Shown: piece after piece, positions 1 through 6,808 of the stretch
Numbering within the stretch: the first letter of the stretch is position 1
Layout: each line of letters starts with the position of its first letter
From: Candidatus Profundicultor aquiphilus
GTDB taxonomy: Bacteria > Atribacterota > Atribacteria > Atribacterales > Caldatribacteriaceae
Length of the DNA stretch: 12,708 bases
NCBI GenBank assembly: GCA_013314795.1
Contig: JABUEZ010000030.1
Coordinates: 1 to 12,708, forward strand
Direction of reading: 5' to 3'
Notes under the pieces: model-generated
Seen by the model: the letters and a program-made list of their open reading frames with translations, nothing else
The model's database searches: none
Told to the model about the DNA's origin: nothing
Made by a program: the position numbers and the translations under genes

Positions 1-1092
1 CAGTGGGTATCTTCCGAACTCTTGGATGGCTTCAAAATATGCGAAAATGTTCTCGATAGGTGTATCGGGCTGAATATTATGGGAAGGAGCAACGATATAT
101 CCTCCCCCCTTGCCAGCTTCTTGAATTCTTCGTCTTACTTCTTCTTTAACCTCACCGGGATTTTTAAAAGGCAAAACTTCCTGTTCATCCACACCACCGA
201 AGAGGACTAACTTTCCATGCCATTCTTTTTTCAATCTTTCCAGATTCATTCCCACAGCTTGAGGCTGGATGGGGTTAAGAATGTCGAGTCCAATTTCAAC
301 AAGGTCCGGGATAATGGGAAAAACGGAACCACAGGAATGGTAGGCAATCCGGAGGTCAGGATTCGCTTTTTTCCACTTTTGGAAGAGATACTGGTAGCGG
401 GGTTTAAAATGTTTTCGGAATGCTTCTGGAGAAATGAGCATTCCCTTTTGGGTACCGAAGTCATCGCCTGCCCACAGCACATCGATACCAAGTTCAACCA
501 TTTTTTGACCACAGGGTAGAGCATATTCTTCAAGAATTCGATCGAGAAGCGTAAATATGTACTTCTTTTCTAAGGCAAGGTCGATGAGGAATTTTTCCAT
601 GCCCACCAGGTTCCACGAAAGTTCAAAAATGGTCGCTTCAAGATCGCCGATAACGGCATATGAAGAGGAATATGTCTGGATTTGCACCGTTGTCCTTTCC
701 CACCTTTTGGAATCTAAGGCCAGAGGGAGAGGATAACTAAAGATATCTTCTGGGGTCTCGGCATTTTCCAGAGGCCTTTTGATAATCTCATCGTAGAAAC
801 CGATCCTCCTGTACATTAGGCTAAATTCATCGATAAGAGTGCCATCTTGCTTGATTCGTGTTGCTCCGTTTGTTCCTCTTCCCGGTCCTATGCCGATAGC
901 ATCGTTACCAAGACGGAGGAGAATCTGAGTATGGGAGATACGGGTGGAAAGGAATGAATCCTCCAATTCTAAGGGGAGGCCAAGAATTTCCCCCAGTTTT
1001 GCTGCCACCTGGGGTGTCAGAGTGGTAAAAGTTGGGACCCGGTCTCCCTCTTCAAAGTGAATGGCTTTTAAAAACCGTTCTCGGGGCATCAT
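1..1092 (-). CDS. UroD/MtaA-family protein (uroporphyrinogen decarboxylase-like), 3' end cut by window edge
   Basis: The frame is open without a stop from ATG at 1092 to base 1 (364 codons). The sequence has the layout of the uroporphyrinogen decarboxylase / MtaA-CmuA superfamily: an N-terminal PRERF motif, AGDDFG near residue 208, an HSCG motif at 252-255, LNPIQP near 272, FGGVD at 298-302 and NIQPDTP near 339. Family members are about 340-375 residues, so only a short tail is missing. In MtaA-type corrinoid methyltransferases a His-x-Cys motif binds zinc for methyl transfer to a thiol. HSCG here may do the same, making a methyltransferase role more likely than heme synthesis; this is inference. 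The start ATG overlaps the DeoR stop (ATGA), with a second in-frame ATG at 1089. No strong ribosome binding site is visible, which suggests translational coupling. More operon genes probably lie beyond the left edge. Confidence 0.88.
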   Translation of the reverse strand, partial: MMPRERFLKAIHFEEGDRVPTFTTLTPQVAAKLGEILGLPLELEDSFLSTRISHTQILLRLGNDAIGIGPGRGTNGATRIKQDGTLIDEFSLMYRRIGFYDEIIKRPLENAETPEDIFSYPLPLALDSKRWERTTVQIQTYSSSYAVIGDLEATIFELSWNLVGMEKFLIDLALEKKYIFTLLDRILEEYALPCGQKMVELGIDVLWAGDDFGTQKGMLISPEAFRKHFKPRYQYLFQKWKKANPDLRIAYHSCGSVFPIIPDLVEIGLDILNPIQPQAVGMNLERLKKEWHGKLVLFGGVDEQEVLPFKNPGEVKEEVRRRIQEAGKGGGYIVAPSHNIQPDTPIENIFAYFEAIQEFGRYPL

Positions 1093-1877
1093 CCGTTTTC
1101 CAATCCCTTGGCGTGTGCTATGCGCACTTCTATACCCATTTCTTCTAAGGTTTTCATGGTTTGGGGGTCTATACCACTATCGGTGACAATGACATGGATT
1201 GCTGAAAGATCGGCGACTTTGAAAAAAGCCTGATCCTGAAATTTTTGGCTTTCGGCAACCACGATGACTTTTCGGGCAGAGCGGATCATAACCTTTTTAA
1301 GGTGCGCTTCGAGTTCGAAAGCGTCAGCAATGGCTTTTTGAGTCATAGAAATGGCTTTGGCACCCAGAAAAAGGCAATCAGCAAGGTAATTCTGGATTGC
1401 TGCTTCTGCCTGAGGGCCGACAAAAGACATGGAAAGAGGGTGAAGGGTGCCGCCGGTGGCAATAACACTTACGTTTGGGTTGTGAGCGAGGGAAATGCAG
1501 ATATCAAGAGAGGTGGTGAGAATGGTGACTCGATTGGCCGGGTCGATGTTTCGAGCTACCTGCAAAGCGGTGGTACTGGCATCAAAGATGAGGGAGTCTC
1601 CGTCTTCGATGAGTTTTGCTCCTTCTTTGCCGATGGCTTCTTTGATTTCAGGATTGGTAATCTCGCGAAGGGAAAAGGGTATTTCCACGCTGCCCTTTTT
1701 GACTCGCACAGCACCACCATAAATACGTCGCAGGAGTTTTTGGTCGTCTAGGATTTTGAGGTCTTGGCGGATTGTGTCTTCGCTGACTCCGAAAATTTCT
1801 TTGAGTTCTTTCACCGAAACGGTTTTTTTCTCTTCCAGAATCCCCAGGATTTTCAACCTTCGCTCTTCGGCAATCAT
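1089..1877 (-). CDS. DeoR-family transcriptional regulator
   Basis: A 262-residue protein, the usual DeoR length. Residues 1-60 form the winged helix-turn-helix: MIAEERRLKILGIL, then VSVKELKEIFGVSEDTIRQDL and the RRIYGGAV wing. The C-terminal DeoRC sensor domain shows DGDSLIFDASTTALQVA, TTSLDI, ATGGTLHPLSMSFVGP and the FLGAKAIS and VIVVAESQKF segments. DeoR proteins generally repress sugar or nucleoside catabolic operons, and the C-terminal domain binds a phosphorylated sugar inducer; the ligand here cannot be told. An AAGGGGG ribosome binding site lies 7 nt before the ATG. It is the first gene of an operon with the UroD-like gene, overlapping it by four bases. Its promoter overlaps a perfect inverted repeat, so autorepression is likely. 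Confidence 0.95.
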   Translation of the reverse strand: MIAEERRLKILGILEEKKTVSVKELKEIFGVSEDTIRQDLKILDDQKLLRRIYGGAVRVKKGSVEIPFSLREITNPEIKEAIGKEGAKLIEDGDSLIFDASTTALQVARNIDPANRVTILTTSLDICISLAHNPNVSVIATGGTLHPLSMSFVGPQAEAAIQNYLADCLFLGAKAISMTQKAIADAFELEAHLKKVMIRSARKVIVVAESQKFQDQAFFKVADLSAIHVIVTDSGIDPQTMKTLEEMGIEVRIAHAKGLENG

Positions 1878-1899
1878 TAAAAATCCCCCTTAATATTTC

Positions 1900-1920
1900 A
1901 TAAATAATTTTATTATTTAT
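1900..1920. promoter_or_regulatory. Perfect 9-bp inverted repeat, candidate DeoR operator
   Basis: ATAAATAAT at 1900-1908 and ATTATTTAT at 1912-1920 are exact reverse complements separated by TTT. The repeat covers the -10 box (1907-1912) and the expected transcription start (about 1900) of the DeoR gene. Binding there would block polymerase. It is AT-only, so chance symmetry is more likely than for a mixed sequence. Confidence 0.55.
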
Positions 1921-1935
1921 ATCTAACTTTTTCAA
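1907..1935 (-). promoter_or_regulatory. Putative sigma-70-type promoter of the DeoR/UroD-like operon
   Basis: On the minus strand TTGAAA (1935-1930) and TAAAAT (1912-1907) are separated by 17 bp, each matching 5 of 6 consensus bases. Transcription would start near 1900, giving a leader of about 22 nt before the ATG at 1877. Confidence 0.65.
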
Positions 1936-2005
1936 ATCTTCAATAAGAAACTGTATCAAATTGGGAACGAATTTGGAAAGATTATCAGATAGCAGTTTTT
2001 CAAAT
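1928..2005. repeat. Repeated 10-mer TTTTTCAAAT and a nearby inverted repeat in the divergent intergenic region
   Basis: TTTTTCAAAT occurs at 1928-1937, where it overlaps the DeoR -35 box, and again at 1996-2005. Between them CAAATT (1957-1962) and AATTTG (1970-1975) form an inverted repeat with a 7-nt spacer. The region is AT-rich, so chance is possible, but spaced half-sites are typical of DeoR-type regulation. Confidence 0.3.
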
Positions 2006-2078
2006 ATTGAGCAAAAATTTTGTCTCTCGAAGAATATTTTTGGAACGTTTTCCTTGACGCAGAGTAGAAGAAAGAGTA

Positions 2079-2087
2079 TGTTACAAT
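2079..2087 (+). promoter_or_regulatory. Putative extended -10 promoter of the TYW1-like radical SAM gene
   Basis: TGTTACAAT combines a TGn extension with TACAAT (5 of 6 consensus). TTGACG lies at 2054-2059, but at a 22-bp spacing it is too far to be a normal -35. Transcription would start near 2094, about 20 nt before the chosen start codon. Confidence 0.45.
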
Positions 2088-2100
2088 AGCACGCTTGAAG

Positions 2101-2107
2101 AGAAGGA
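2101..2107 (+). promoter_or_regulatory. Ribosome binding site AGAAGGA deciding the radical SAM start
   Basis: AGAAGGA touches the ATG at 2108 directly, leaving no spacer, but lies 6 nt before the in-frame ATG at 2114. The second ATG is therefore the better start. Confidence 0.6.
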
Positions 2108-2113
2108 ATGAAA

Positions 2114-2878
2114 ATGAGAGGAAAGTGCCTTTTTGGACCGGTATGGTCAAGACGTTTGGGAAGTTCGCTGGGAATTAACCTGACACCGTATAAAACCTGT
2201 GATCTTGACTGTGTTTATTGCGAGTGTGGTGTTACCACAGTTTTGACCGTAAGACGTAAAGAGTACATCTCCCCAGAAGAGGTTATAGAAAATCTGGCCC
2301 GTTACAGGGAATCCTTGCGATTTCGGGAAGCTCCTCCCTCATATCTGACCTTTGCCGGTTTTGGAGAGCCGACTCTCAATAGTGGACTTGGGAAAATTGT
2401 CCGCTTCATCAAAGAGCATTTTCCTCAGAGTCGGTTAGCTCTGATTACCAATGGCACGCTCTTTGGTTATTATCCGGAACTTTTTGCAGAAGTCGAAGGT
2501 GTAGATCTTCTGATTCCTTCTCTAGATGCCGGTCTAGAAACAACATTTGAGGGTATTAATCGCCCTCATCCATCCCTTGATTTTGGACGATATGTCCAGG
2601 GTTTGATCCGGTTGCGAGAGCATTTTCGAGGGGAAATCTGGTTGGAAGTGTTCATCGTAGAGGGGTTGAATGATACTGAGCAGGAAATTGAAGCATTGAA
2701 GGAGAAAATAAATCGTATTTCTCCCCACCGGGTACACATCAACTCGGTGGATAGGAATCCTGCCGAGGACTGGGTTCGGGCCCCTTCCTGGGAAAGATTG
2801 CAACAGATTGCTCAGGTCTTGAAAGGGGAGGTTATTGTGTCTTCTCCCGCGTGCGTTCTTTCTCCGTCGCATCCTTGA
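2114..2878 (+). CDS. Radical SAM protein, TYW1-like (COG0731-type) Fe-S oxidoreductase
   Basis: A 254-residue protein from the ATG at 2114; an in-frame ATG at 2108 would add two residues but sits against the ribosome binding site. The motif TCDLDCVYCECG places CxxxCxxC at residues 29, 33 and 36, the ligands of the 4Fe-4S cluster that cleaves S-adenosylmethionine. FAGFGEPTL is the glycine-rich SAM contact, and ALITNGTL and LEVFIVEGLND fit the barrel of this family. The N-terminal FGPVWSRRLGSSLGINL is typical of the COG0731 group. That group is related to the tRNA wybutosine enzyme TYW1, but its bacterial members lack a firm function. It stands alone on the plus strand, divergent from the DeoR operon. 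Its last 47 bases overlap the 3' end of the homocysteine methyltransferase gene on the other strand. The substrate cannot be inferred. Confidence 0.92.
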   Translation: MRGKCLFGPVWSRRLGSSLGINLTPYKTCDLDCVYCECGVTTVLTVRRKEYISPEEVIENLARYRESLRFREAPPSYLTFAGFGEPTLNSGLGKIVRFIKEHFPQSRLALITNGTLFGYYPELFAEVEGVDLLIPSLDAGLETTFEGINRPHPSLDFGRYVQGLIRLREHFRGEIWLEVFIVEGLNDTEQEIEALKEKINRISPHRVHINSVDRNPAEDWVRAPSWERLQQIAQVLKGEVIVSSPACVLSPSHP

Positions 2879-3725
2879 GGGCCTTTATGTAGCGTTCGTC
2901 TGTTCCGCAGCAACCACCTATGATCTGGACGTTCAGGGCAAGGAGATCTATTGCTCCCCTGGCAAAGTCCTCCGGGGTTTCGGTATAGACCACTGTTTCT
3001 CCCCTGAGCTGAGGCACCCCGGCATTGGGTTTGGCTGAGAGAAAGAGGTGGGGATGGTGTTTCCGGTACTCGGCCATAATTGCAATCATCTCTTTCATTC
3101 CCGTTCCACAGTTTGCACCTAAACTCAGAATTGGAAGGGTAGAGAAAGTTGAAACGAGAGATTCTGGCGTTTCTCCAAGAAGTGTGGCAAATTTGTTTCC
3201 CCGGCGGTCAAAGGTGAAGCTCACCATGGCCTTCCCTCCGGTTTCATGTACTGCCTCGAAGGCGAGCATGGCTTCCTGTGAAGAATTGAAGGTTTCTAAA
3301 TGAAAGAACTCAATCCCCGCTTCGCGTAAAATCTCAACCTGTTCCTGAAAAGTATCCCTAGCCTTTTGATGGGTCAGGTCTCCAAATGGTTCCAGGAATT
3401 CACCCAGTGGCCCTATGGAAGCAAGGAGTACTACGCCCGGTTTTAAAGTGGAACGAGCAATTGATACTGCCTGACGGTTAATATCCCGGATTTTTTCTGC
3501 CAGATTATATTTCTGCAAACGCAGGCGGTTGGCACCAAAGGTATTGGTCTGAATGAGGTCTGCACCGGCATCCACATAGCTCTGGTGAATTTCTCGAACT
3601 ATTTCTGGGTGAGAAAGGTTCCACTCCTCAGGGGGATATCCTGCTGGAAGTCCCTTTTTCTGCAATCGTGTTCCCATGGCGCCGTCAAAAATGAGGACTT
3701 TTTGAGACAGAAGTTCTCGGAACAT
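2832..3725 (-). CDS. Homocysteine S-methyltransferase family protein (stand-alone MetH N-terminal-type domain)
   Basis: The 297 residues form one Hcy-binding (beta/alpha)8 barrel: FDGAMGT at 13-19, QTNTFGANR at 59-67, ASIGPLG at 102-108, GANCGTG at 203-209 and IGGCCGTDE at 269-277. Cys206, Cys272 and Cys273 match the three zinc ligands that activate homocysteine in MetH and BhmT, so the enzyme should be active. Methionine synthase normally adds folate, cobalamin and reactivation domains; none is present. The methyl donor must therefore be a separate corrinoid protein or a small molecule such as S-methylmethionine. The gene follows the Gfo/Idh gene after a 4-nt gap, and its G-rich ribosome binding site overlaps that gene's stop, so the two should be co-translated. 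The nearby UroD/MtaA-like gene raises a possible link through methyl transfer, but it is in a different operon. Confidence 0.92.
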   Translation of the reverse strand: MFRELLSQKVLIFDGAMGTRLQKKGLPAGYPPEEWNLSHPEIVREIHQSYVDAGADLIQTNTFGANRLRLQKYNLAEKIRDINRQAVSIARSTLKPGVVLLASIGPLGEFLEPFGDLTHQKARDTFQEQVEILREAGIEFFHLETFNSSQEAMLAFEAVHETGGKAMVSFTFDRRGNKFATLLGETPESLVSTFSTLPILSLGANCGTGMKEMIAIMAEYRKHHPHLFLSAKPNAGVPQLRGETVVYTETPEDFARGAIDLLALNVQIIGGCCGTDERYIKALKDATEKERTREKTQ

Positions 3726-3729
3726 CCCA

Positions 3730-4755
3730 TCACCCCCGTTCCTCGCTAATTTTTTGCATAAACTCGTTTACCCTGATCCATGTTTTCTTCTTGGCTGATT
3801 CCACGGTGGCACAGGTCAAAGCGAAAGTTCGGATGTTGTCCGCAAGAGAGGTTAATGGAGCACGGTTTTCCAGGATGGAGGAACAGAATTCCTGGAGTGC
3901 CTGTATCCTTCCATCTGTTTCATACCGTTGAAAAGGTAAGCCCTCTTTTTTCCCTTCTCGATTAGTGAAAAAAAGGAGGTCGTTTTCCAAGGAAAGAGTA
4001 CCCTGGTCTCCAAAAAGGTGAATGTTTCCGTTCCATGGAGTTGTCTGACCAAAGCTCACCCAGCTTCCAAAGTAGTTAATCCGAATGCCCCCTTCGAAGA
4101 GTAAATTTCCGGTTGCGGCAGCGTTTCCTCGAAACCAGCTCCAGGGAGGGTTGAATCCCTCCATAACAATCCACTCTGCTTCTTTGCCTAATACAAAGCG
4201 CAGAATGTCAAAATGGTGAATGCTCATGTCTTCGAGGAGTGGATATTCCATTTCCTCGCGCCAGCCGCCGAAGCGCCATGCTTTGTGAAAAGTATACGTT
4301 CCATAGCTTATTTGTCCGCAGATACCTTCGTCGAGGGCTCTTTTGAGGGCCTGGATCTCTGGTTTAAAGCGGTAATTCTGGCTTACCATGTAGACGAGTT
4401 TTGGGTTTTGACGCCAGACTCGGTAGATAGCCAGGGCGTTTTCGAAGGTATCAGCCAGGGGTTTCTCCGAAAGGACATGGAGATTGGCTGTCAAGGTCTT
4501 TTCGGCTACCTCTCGATGGAACCGGTTTGGTACCGCAATGAGGACTGCCTGGACCTGAACCTTCTGCAAGGCTTCTTCCAGATTGGCAAAGGTAGGGATA
4601 TCCCGATCACCAAAACGACTCTGGAAACGCTCTCTGGCTTCTTTCGTCACGTCCACAAGGCCTCGAAGCTCACTGTATGGGGAGCGCACGAGAAGGTCGG
4701 TCCAACCTTCACCGAAAAGCCCATATCCTACTTGAAGAAAAGCAATTTTTGCCAT
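3730..4755 (-). CDS. Gfo/Idh/MocA-family oxidoreductase
   Basis: A 341-residue protein with the standard two-domain layout. The N-terminal Rossmann fold has VGYGLFG (GxGxxG, residues 9-15) for NAD(P) and ends with the EKP motif at 97-99, whose lysine is a family signature. The C-terminal domain carries DMSIHHFDILRFVLG (177-191), with the histidine and aspartate used in catalysis or substrate binding. Members oxidise or reduce sugars, inositols and related compounds; the substrate cannot be told. An upstream in-frame TTG at 4761 adds two residues, but the AGGAG ribosome binding site lies next to it and 6 nt from the ATG at 4755, so I choose the ATG. It is the first gene of an operon with the homocysteine methyltransferase and is divergent from the ECF S component. 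Confidence 0.94.
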   Translation of the reverse strand: MAKIAFLQVGYGLFGEGWTDLLVRSPYSELRGLVDVTKEARERFQSRFGDRDIPTFANLEEALQKVQVQAVLIAVPNRFHREVAEKTLTANLHVLSEKPLADTFENALAIYRVWRQNPKLVYMVSQNYRFKPEIQALKRALDEGICGQISYGTYTFHKAWRFGGWREEMEYPLLEDMSIHHFDILRFVLGKEAEWIVMEGFNPPWSWFRGNAAATGNLLFEGGIRINYFGSWVSFGQTTPWNGNIHLFGDQGTLSLENDLLFFTNREGKKEGLPFQRYETDGRIQALQEFCSSILENRAPLTSLADNIRTFALTCATVESAKKKTWIRVNEFMQKISEERG

Positions 4756-4761
4756 ACTCAA

Positions 4762-4766
4762 CTCCT
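4762..4766 (-). promoter_or_regulatory. Ribosome binding site AGGAG deciding the Gfo/Idh start
   Basis: AGGAG (minus strand) is 6 nt upstream of the ATG at 4755. It is immediately adjacent to the in-frame TTG at 4761, which argues against that codon. Confidence 0.7.
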
Positions 4767-4792
4767 TTTAGAGGAAATGCTGACGTGGTTCA

Positions 4793-4801
4793 ATTATAAC
4801 A
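4793..4801 (-). promoter_or_regulatory. Putative extended -10 promoter of the Gfo/Idh-Hcy methyltransferase operon
   Basis: TGTTATAAT on the minus strand is a perfect TATAAT with a TGn extension. No good -35 is seen; CTGCAT at an 18-bp spacing is poor. Transcription would start near 4786, about 30 nt before the ATG. Confidence 0.55.
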
Positions 4802-4875
4802 TACGTAGAAGAGATGATGCAGGACATTGTGGCGCCGGGCTTTCAACCAGGAATTTGGACCGGGGAATCCTTCCC

Positions 4876-4904
4876 TTGTAAACTGGGCATGAGGGTATTA
4901 TCAT
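4876..4904 (+). promoter_or_regulatory. Putative promoter of the ECF S-component gene
   Basis: TTGTAA (4876-4881) and TATCAT (4899-4904) are spaced by 17 bp, matching 4 and 5 of 6 consensus bases. Transcription would start near 4911, leaving under 30 nt of leader. That is too short for a vitamin riboswitch of the kind often placed before S components. Confidence 0.5.
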
Positions 4905-4938
4905 ATTGCTACGCGTTCTGGTTTGGAGGTGACACAGG

Positions 4939-5442
4939 GTGAAAGAAAGGGTACGATTTTTGGCTTTTTCAGGAATTGGAATTGCACTTGTGGCAGTAAT
5001 GACCATGATGATTCAGATTCCCATTCCCCAGACCAGGGGATATATCAACCTGGGTGATGCCATAATTCTGGTTCTGGCTCTTCTTTTCGGATGGAAGGTG
5101 GGGTTTTTAGCCGGGGGTTTTGGTTCGGCTCTGGCTGATATTCTGGGTGGTTATGCTCACTGGGCGCCTTTTACCCTGATTATCAAGGGCATAGAAGGAT
5201 TGCTTGTGGGTCTTCTTGCCTCCCCCGAGAAAAAGTGGAGTACCAGGTTTCTTTTCTGTATTCTGGGAGGTCTGGAAATGGTCGGAGGATATTTCTTGGT
5301 AGAAACCGTTATCTATGGTCAGGGTGCAGCGCTTGCTGAGCTCCCCGGTAATTTGCTCCAGGCAGGAGCAAGTATAGCTATTGCTCCCCTTTTTACTTAT
5401 CTTGTAAGTCGGGTGGAGGGGATGAGTGTTCATAGGGCGTAA
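4939..5442 (+). CDS. ECF transporter S component (PF07155-like integral membrane protein)
   Basis: A 167-residue, strongly hydrophobic protein with about five to six membrane segments: roughly 7-29, 38-52, 54-70, 76-94, 103-126 and 134-157. The segment GYINLGDAIILVLALLFGW followed by GFLAGGFGSALADILGGY and APFTLIIKGIEGLL is typical of energy-coupling-factor substrate-binding (S) subunits of the PF07155 group. These capture a vitamin or similar small molecule and work with a shared T subunit and two ATPases. The ATPase and T genes are not in this window, so it probably uses a common module encoded elsewhere. The start is GTG, 6 nt after an excellent GGAGGTGA ribosome binding site (4925-4932). 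The last 50 bases overlap the convergent phosphomannomutase gene. The substrate is unknown; no riboswitch gives a clue. Confidence 0.88.
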   Translation: MKERVRFLAFSGIGIALVAVMTMMIQIPIPQTRGYINLGDAIILVLALLFGWKVGFLAGGFGSALADILGGYAHWAPFTLIIKGIEGLLVGLLASPEKKWSTRFLFCILGGLEMVGGYFLVETVIYGQGAALAELPGNLLQAGASIAIAPLFTYLVSRVEGMSVHRA

Positions 5443-6808
5443 GGACTTTTTCCTTTTTGGGACTAATTTTGCGAAGAACTTCTTCTTCAATGTCTGGAAA
5501 AGCATGGAGAAGACGGTGGACCAGATGGGGCAGGTTCTCCGCTGTTTTTCCTTCGAAGCGAAGTGTATACATGGGTTCGGTAACAGAGGGGCGAATGAGT
5601 GCCCATCCGTCTTCCCATGTGACTCGCAAGCCGTCTTCTTTAGAAACTTGACCGCCTAAAGGCATTTTCTCCAGAAGTGCAAGCAGTGTTTCCCTTCCTT
5701 TTCTGGGAATGCGAATATCTGGTGTGGTAGCAAATGAAGGAAAGCTTTTGAGGTACTCGCTAAGAGGGAAGTCCATGTTTGAGAGATAAAAAAGGAAAAG
5801 CCCTGCGGCATAGAGACCGTCATCCCTTTTCAGTTCTCGAAAAAAGTAATGACCGGAAAGCTCTCCAGCCATGAGGGCTTCCTCCCGGACAAGGCGGTTT
5901 TTGATATAAGCGTGTCCGGACCGTTCAGGTATGGGAATACCCCCAGCTTTTTTAATTTCTTGTGCTACTACCGAAGAACACTTGAGGTCATAGATAAATT
6001 TTTGAGGTTTTGGGAATCTGGTCATATGTTCCCGGATGAAAAAAATCATCCCGTACTCACCTTCCAGAATTTTGCCGTCGTTTCCTGCAAAGACCACCCG
6101 ATCGCCATCACCATCAAAGGCAATTCCTGCTGCTGAATGTGTTTCCTGGACAGTTATGCTGAGTCTTTGAAGATTTTCTGGTTGCGACGGGTTGGGAGGA
6201 CGATTTGGAAATCGCCCATCTGGTTCGCAGAAGAGAGGTATGACCTGATATCCCAGTTGTTCCAGGAGTTTTGGGGCAATAGACGAACAACTTCCGTTTC
6301 CGCAGTCCACCACTACCTGAAGCGATTTTTTGGGAAGGGGAAGAAGATGGGTAAGAAATTGCAAGTATTCGTTTTCCAGAGACCGCATGGTTCGAGTTTG
6401 CATGGGTAACGATCGGAAATCCTTTGTTTCCACTTTTTGGGCCAGTATCTTTAGATCCTGGGGGTGGGGAGGACGATTTTCCCAGGCTATTTTGATTCCG
6501 TTGTACTGGGGGGGATTATGGGACGCAGTAATCATCAGTCCTCCCTGAGCTTTGAGGTGGTCGATGGCGAAGTAAAAAAGAGGTGTGGGCACGGTTCCAA
6601 TGTCTTCCACCTGCCCACCAGAATCCATGATTCCCCGAATAAGGGCTTCTCGAAGTGAGGGAGTATGAGTGCGCACATCTCCTCCCACTACGATTCGGGA
6701 CTCTATAGGCAGAAGAGAAGCAAAAGCTCTCCCAATGAGGTACGCCTTTTCTTCCTGGAATTCTTCGGGTACAATTCCCCGGATGTCGCAGTCTTTGAAA
6801 ATGCTCAT
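5393..6808 (-). CDS. Phosphomannomutase/phosphoglucomutase (alpha-D-phosphohexomutase)
   Basis: The 471 residues, the normal family length, interconvert hexose 1- and 6-phosphates for nucleotide-sugar and surface polysaccharide synthesis. All four signature loops are present. TASHNP at 94-99 carries the phospho-serine (Ser96), DGDGDR at 232-237 binds magnesium, GELSGH at 315-320 recognises the sugar, and RPSVTEP at 406-412 binds the phosphate. The N-terminal FKDCDIRGIVPEE is also typical, of the bacterial PMM/PGM (AlgC/ManB) group. The sugar loop does not decide between mannose and glucose. The ATG overlaps the stop of the preceding radical SAM gene (ATGA), with a GGGGGAG ribosome binding site just upstream, so the two are translationally coupled. 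The 3' end overlaps the convergent ECF S-component gene. Confidence 0.95.
   Translation of the reverse strand: MSIFKDCDIRGIVPEEFQEEKAYLIGRAFASLLPIESRIVVGGDVRTHTPSLREALIRGIMDSGGQVEDIGTVPTPLFYFAIDHLKAQGGLMITASHNPPQYNGIKIAWENRPPHPQDLKILAQKVETKDFRSLPMQTRTMRSLENEYLQFLTHLLPLPKKSLQVVVDCGNGSCSSIAPKLLEQLGYQVIPLFCEPDGRFPNRPPNPSQPENLQRLSITVQETHSAAGIAFDGDGDRVVFAGNDGKILEGEYGMIFFIREHMTRFPKPQKFIYDLKCSSVVAQEIKKAGGIPIPERSGHAYIKNRLVREEALMAGELSGHYFFRELKRDDGLYAAGLFLFYLSNMDFPLSEYLKSFPSFATTPDIRIPRKGRETLLALLEKMPLGGQVSKEDGLRVTWEDGWALIRPSVTEPMYTLRFEGKTAENLPHLVHRLLHAFPDIEEEVLRKISPKKEKVLTPYEHSSPPPDLQDK

Noticed and set aside
1245..1751. Plus-strand reading frame of 168 codons
   Set aside because: It is antisense to the DeoR gene and shows no family motif.
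2054..2087. TTGACG as the -35 of the radical SAM promoter
   Set aside because: It is 22 bp from the TACAAT box, too long for a standard promoter. The TGn-extended -10 explains the site better.
2832..2878. Intrinsic terminator at the convergent junctions
   Set aside because: No GC-rich hairpin followed by a T run was found on either strand here or at 5393-5442.
4213..4881. Plus-strand reading frame of 222 codons
   Set aside because: It is antisense to the Gfo/Idh gene, which has clear family motifs in the other strand. No ribosome binding site or recognisable domain was seen.
4762..4938. Possible riboswitch before the ECF S-component gene
   Set aside because: No known aptamer pattern was recognised, and the best promoter leaves a leader of under 30 nt.
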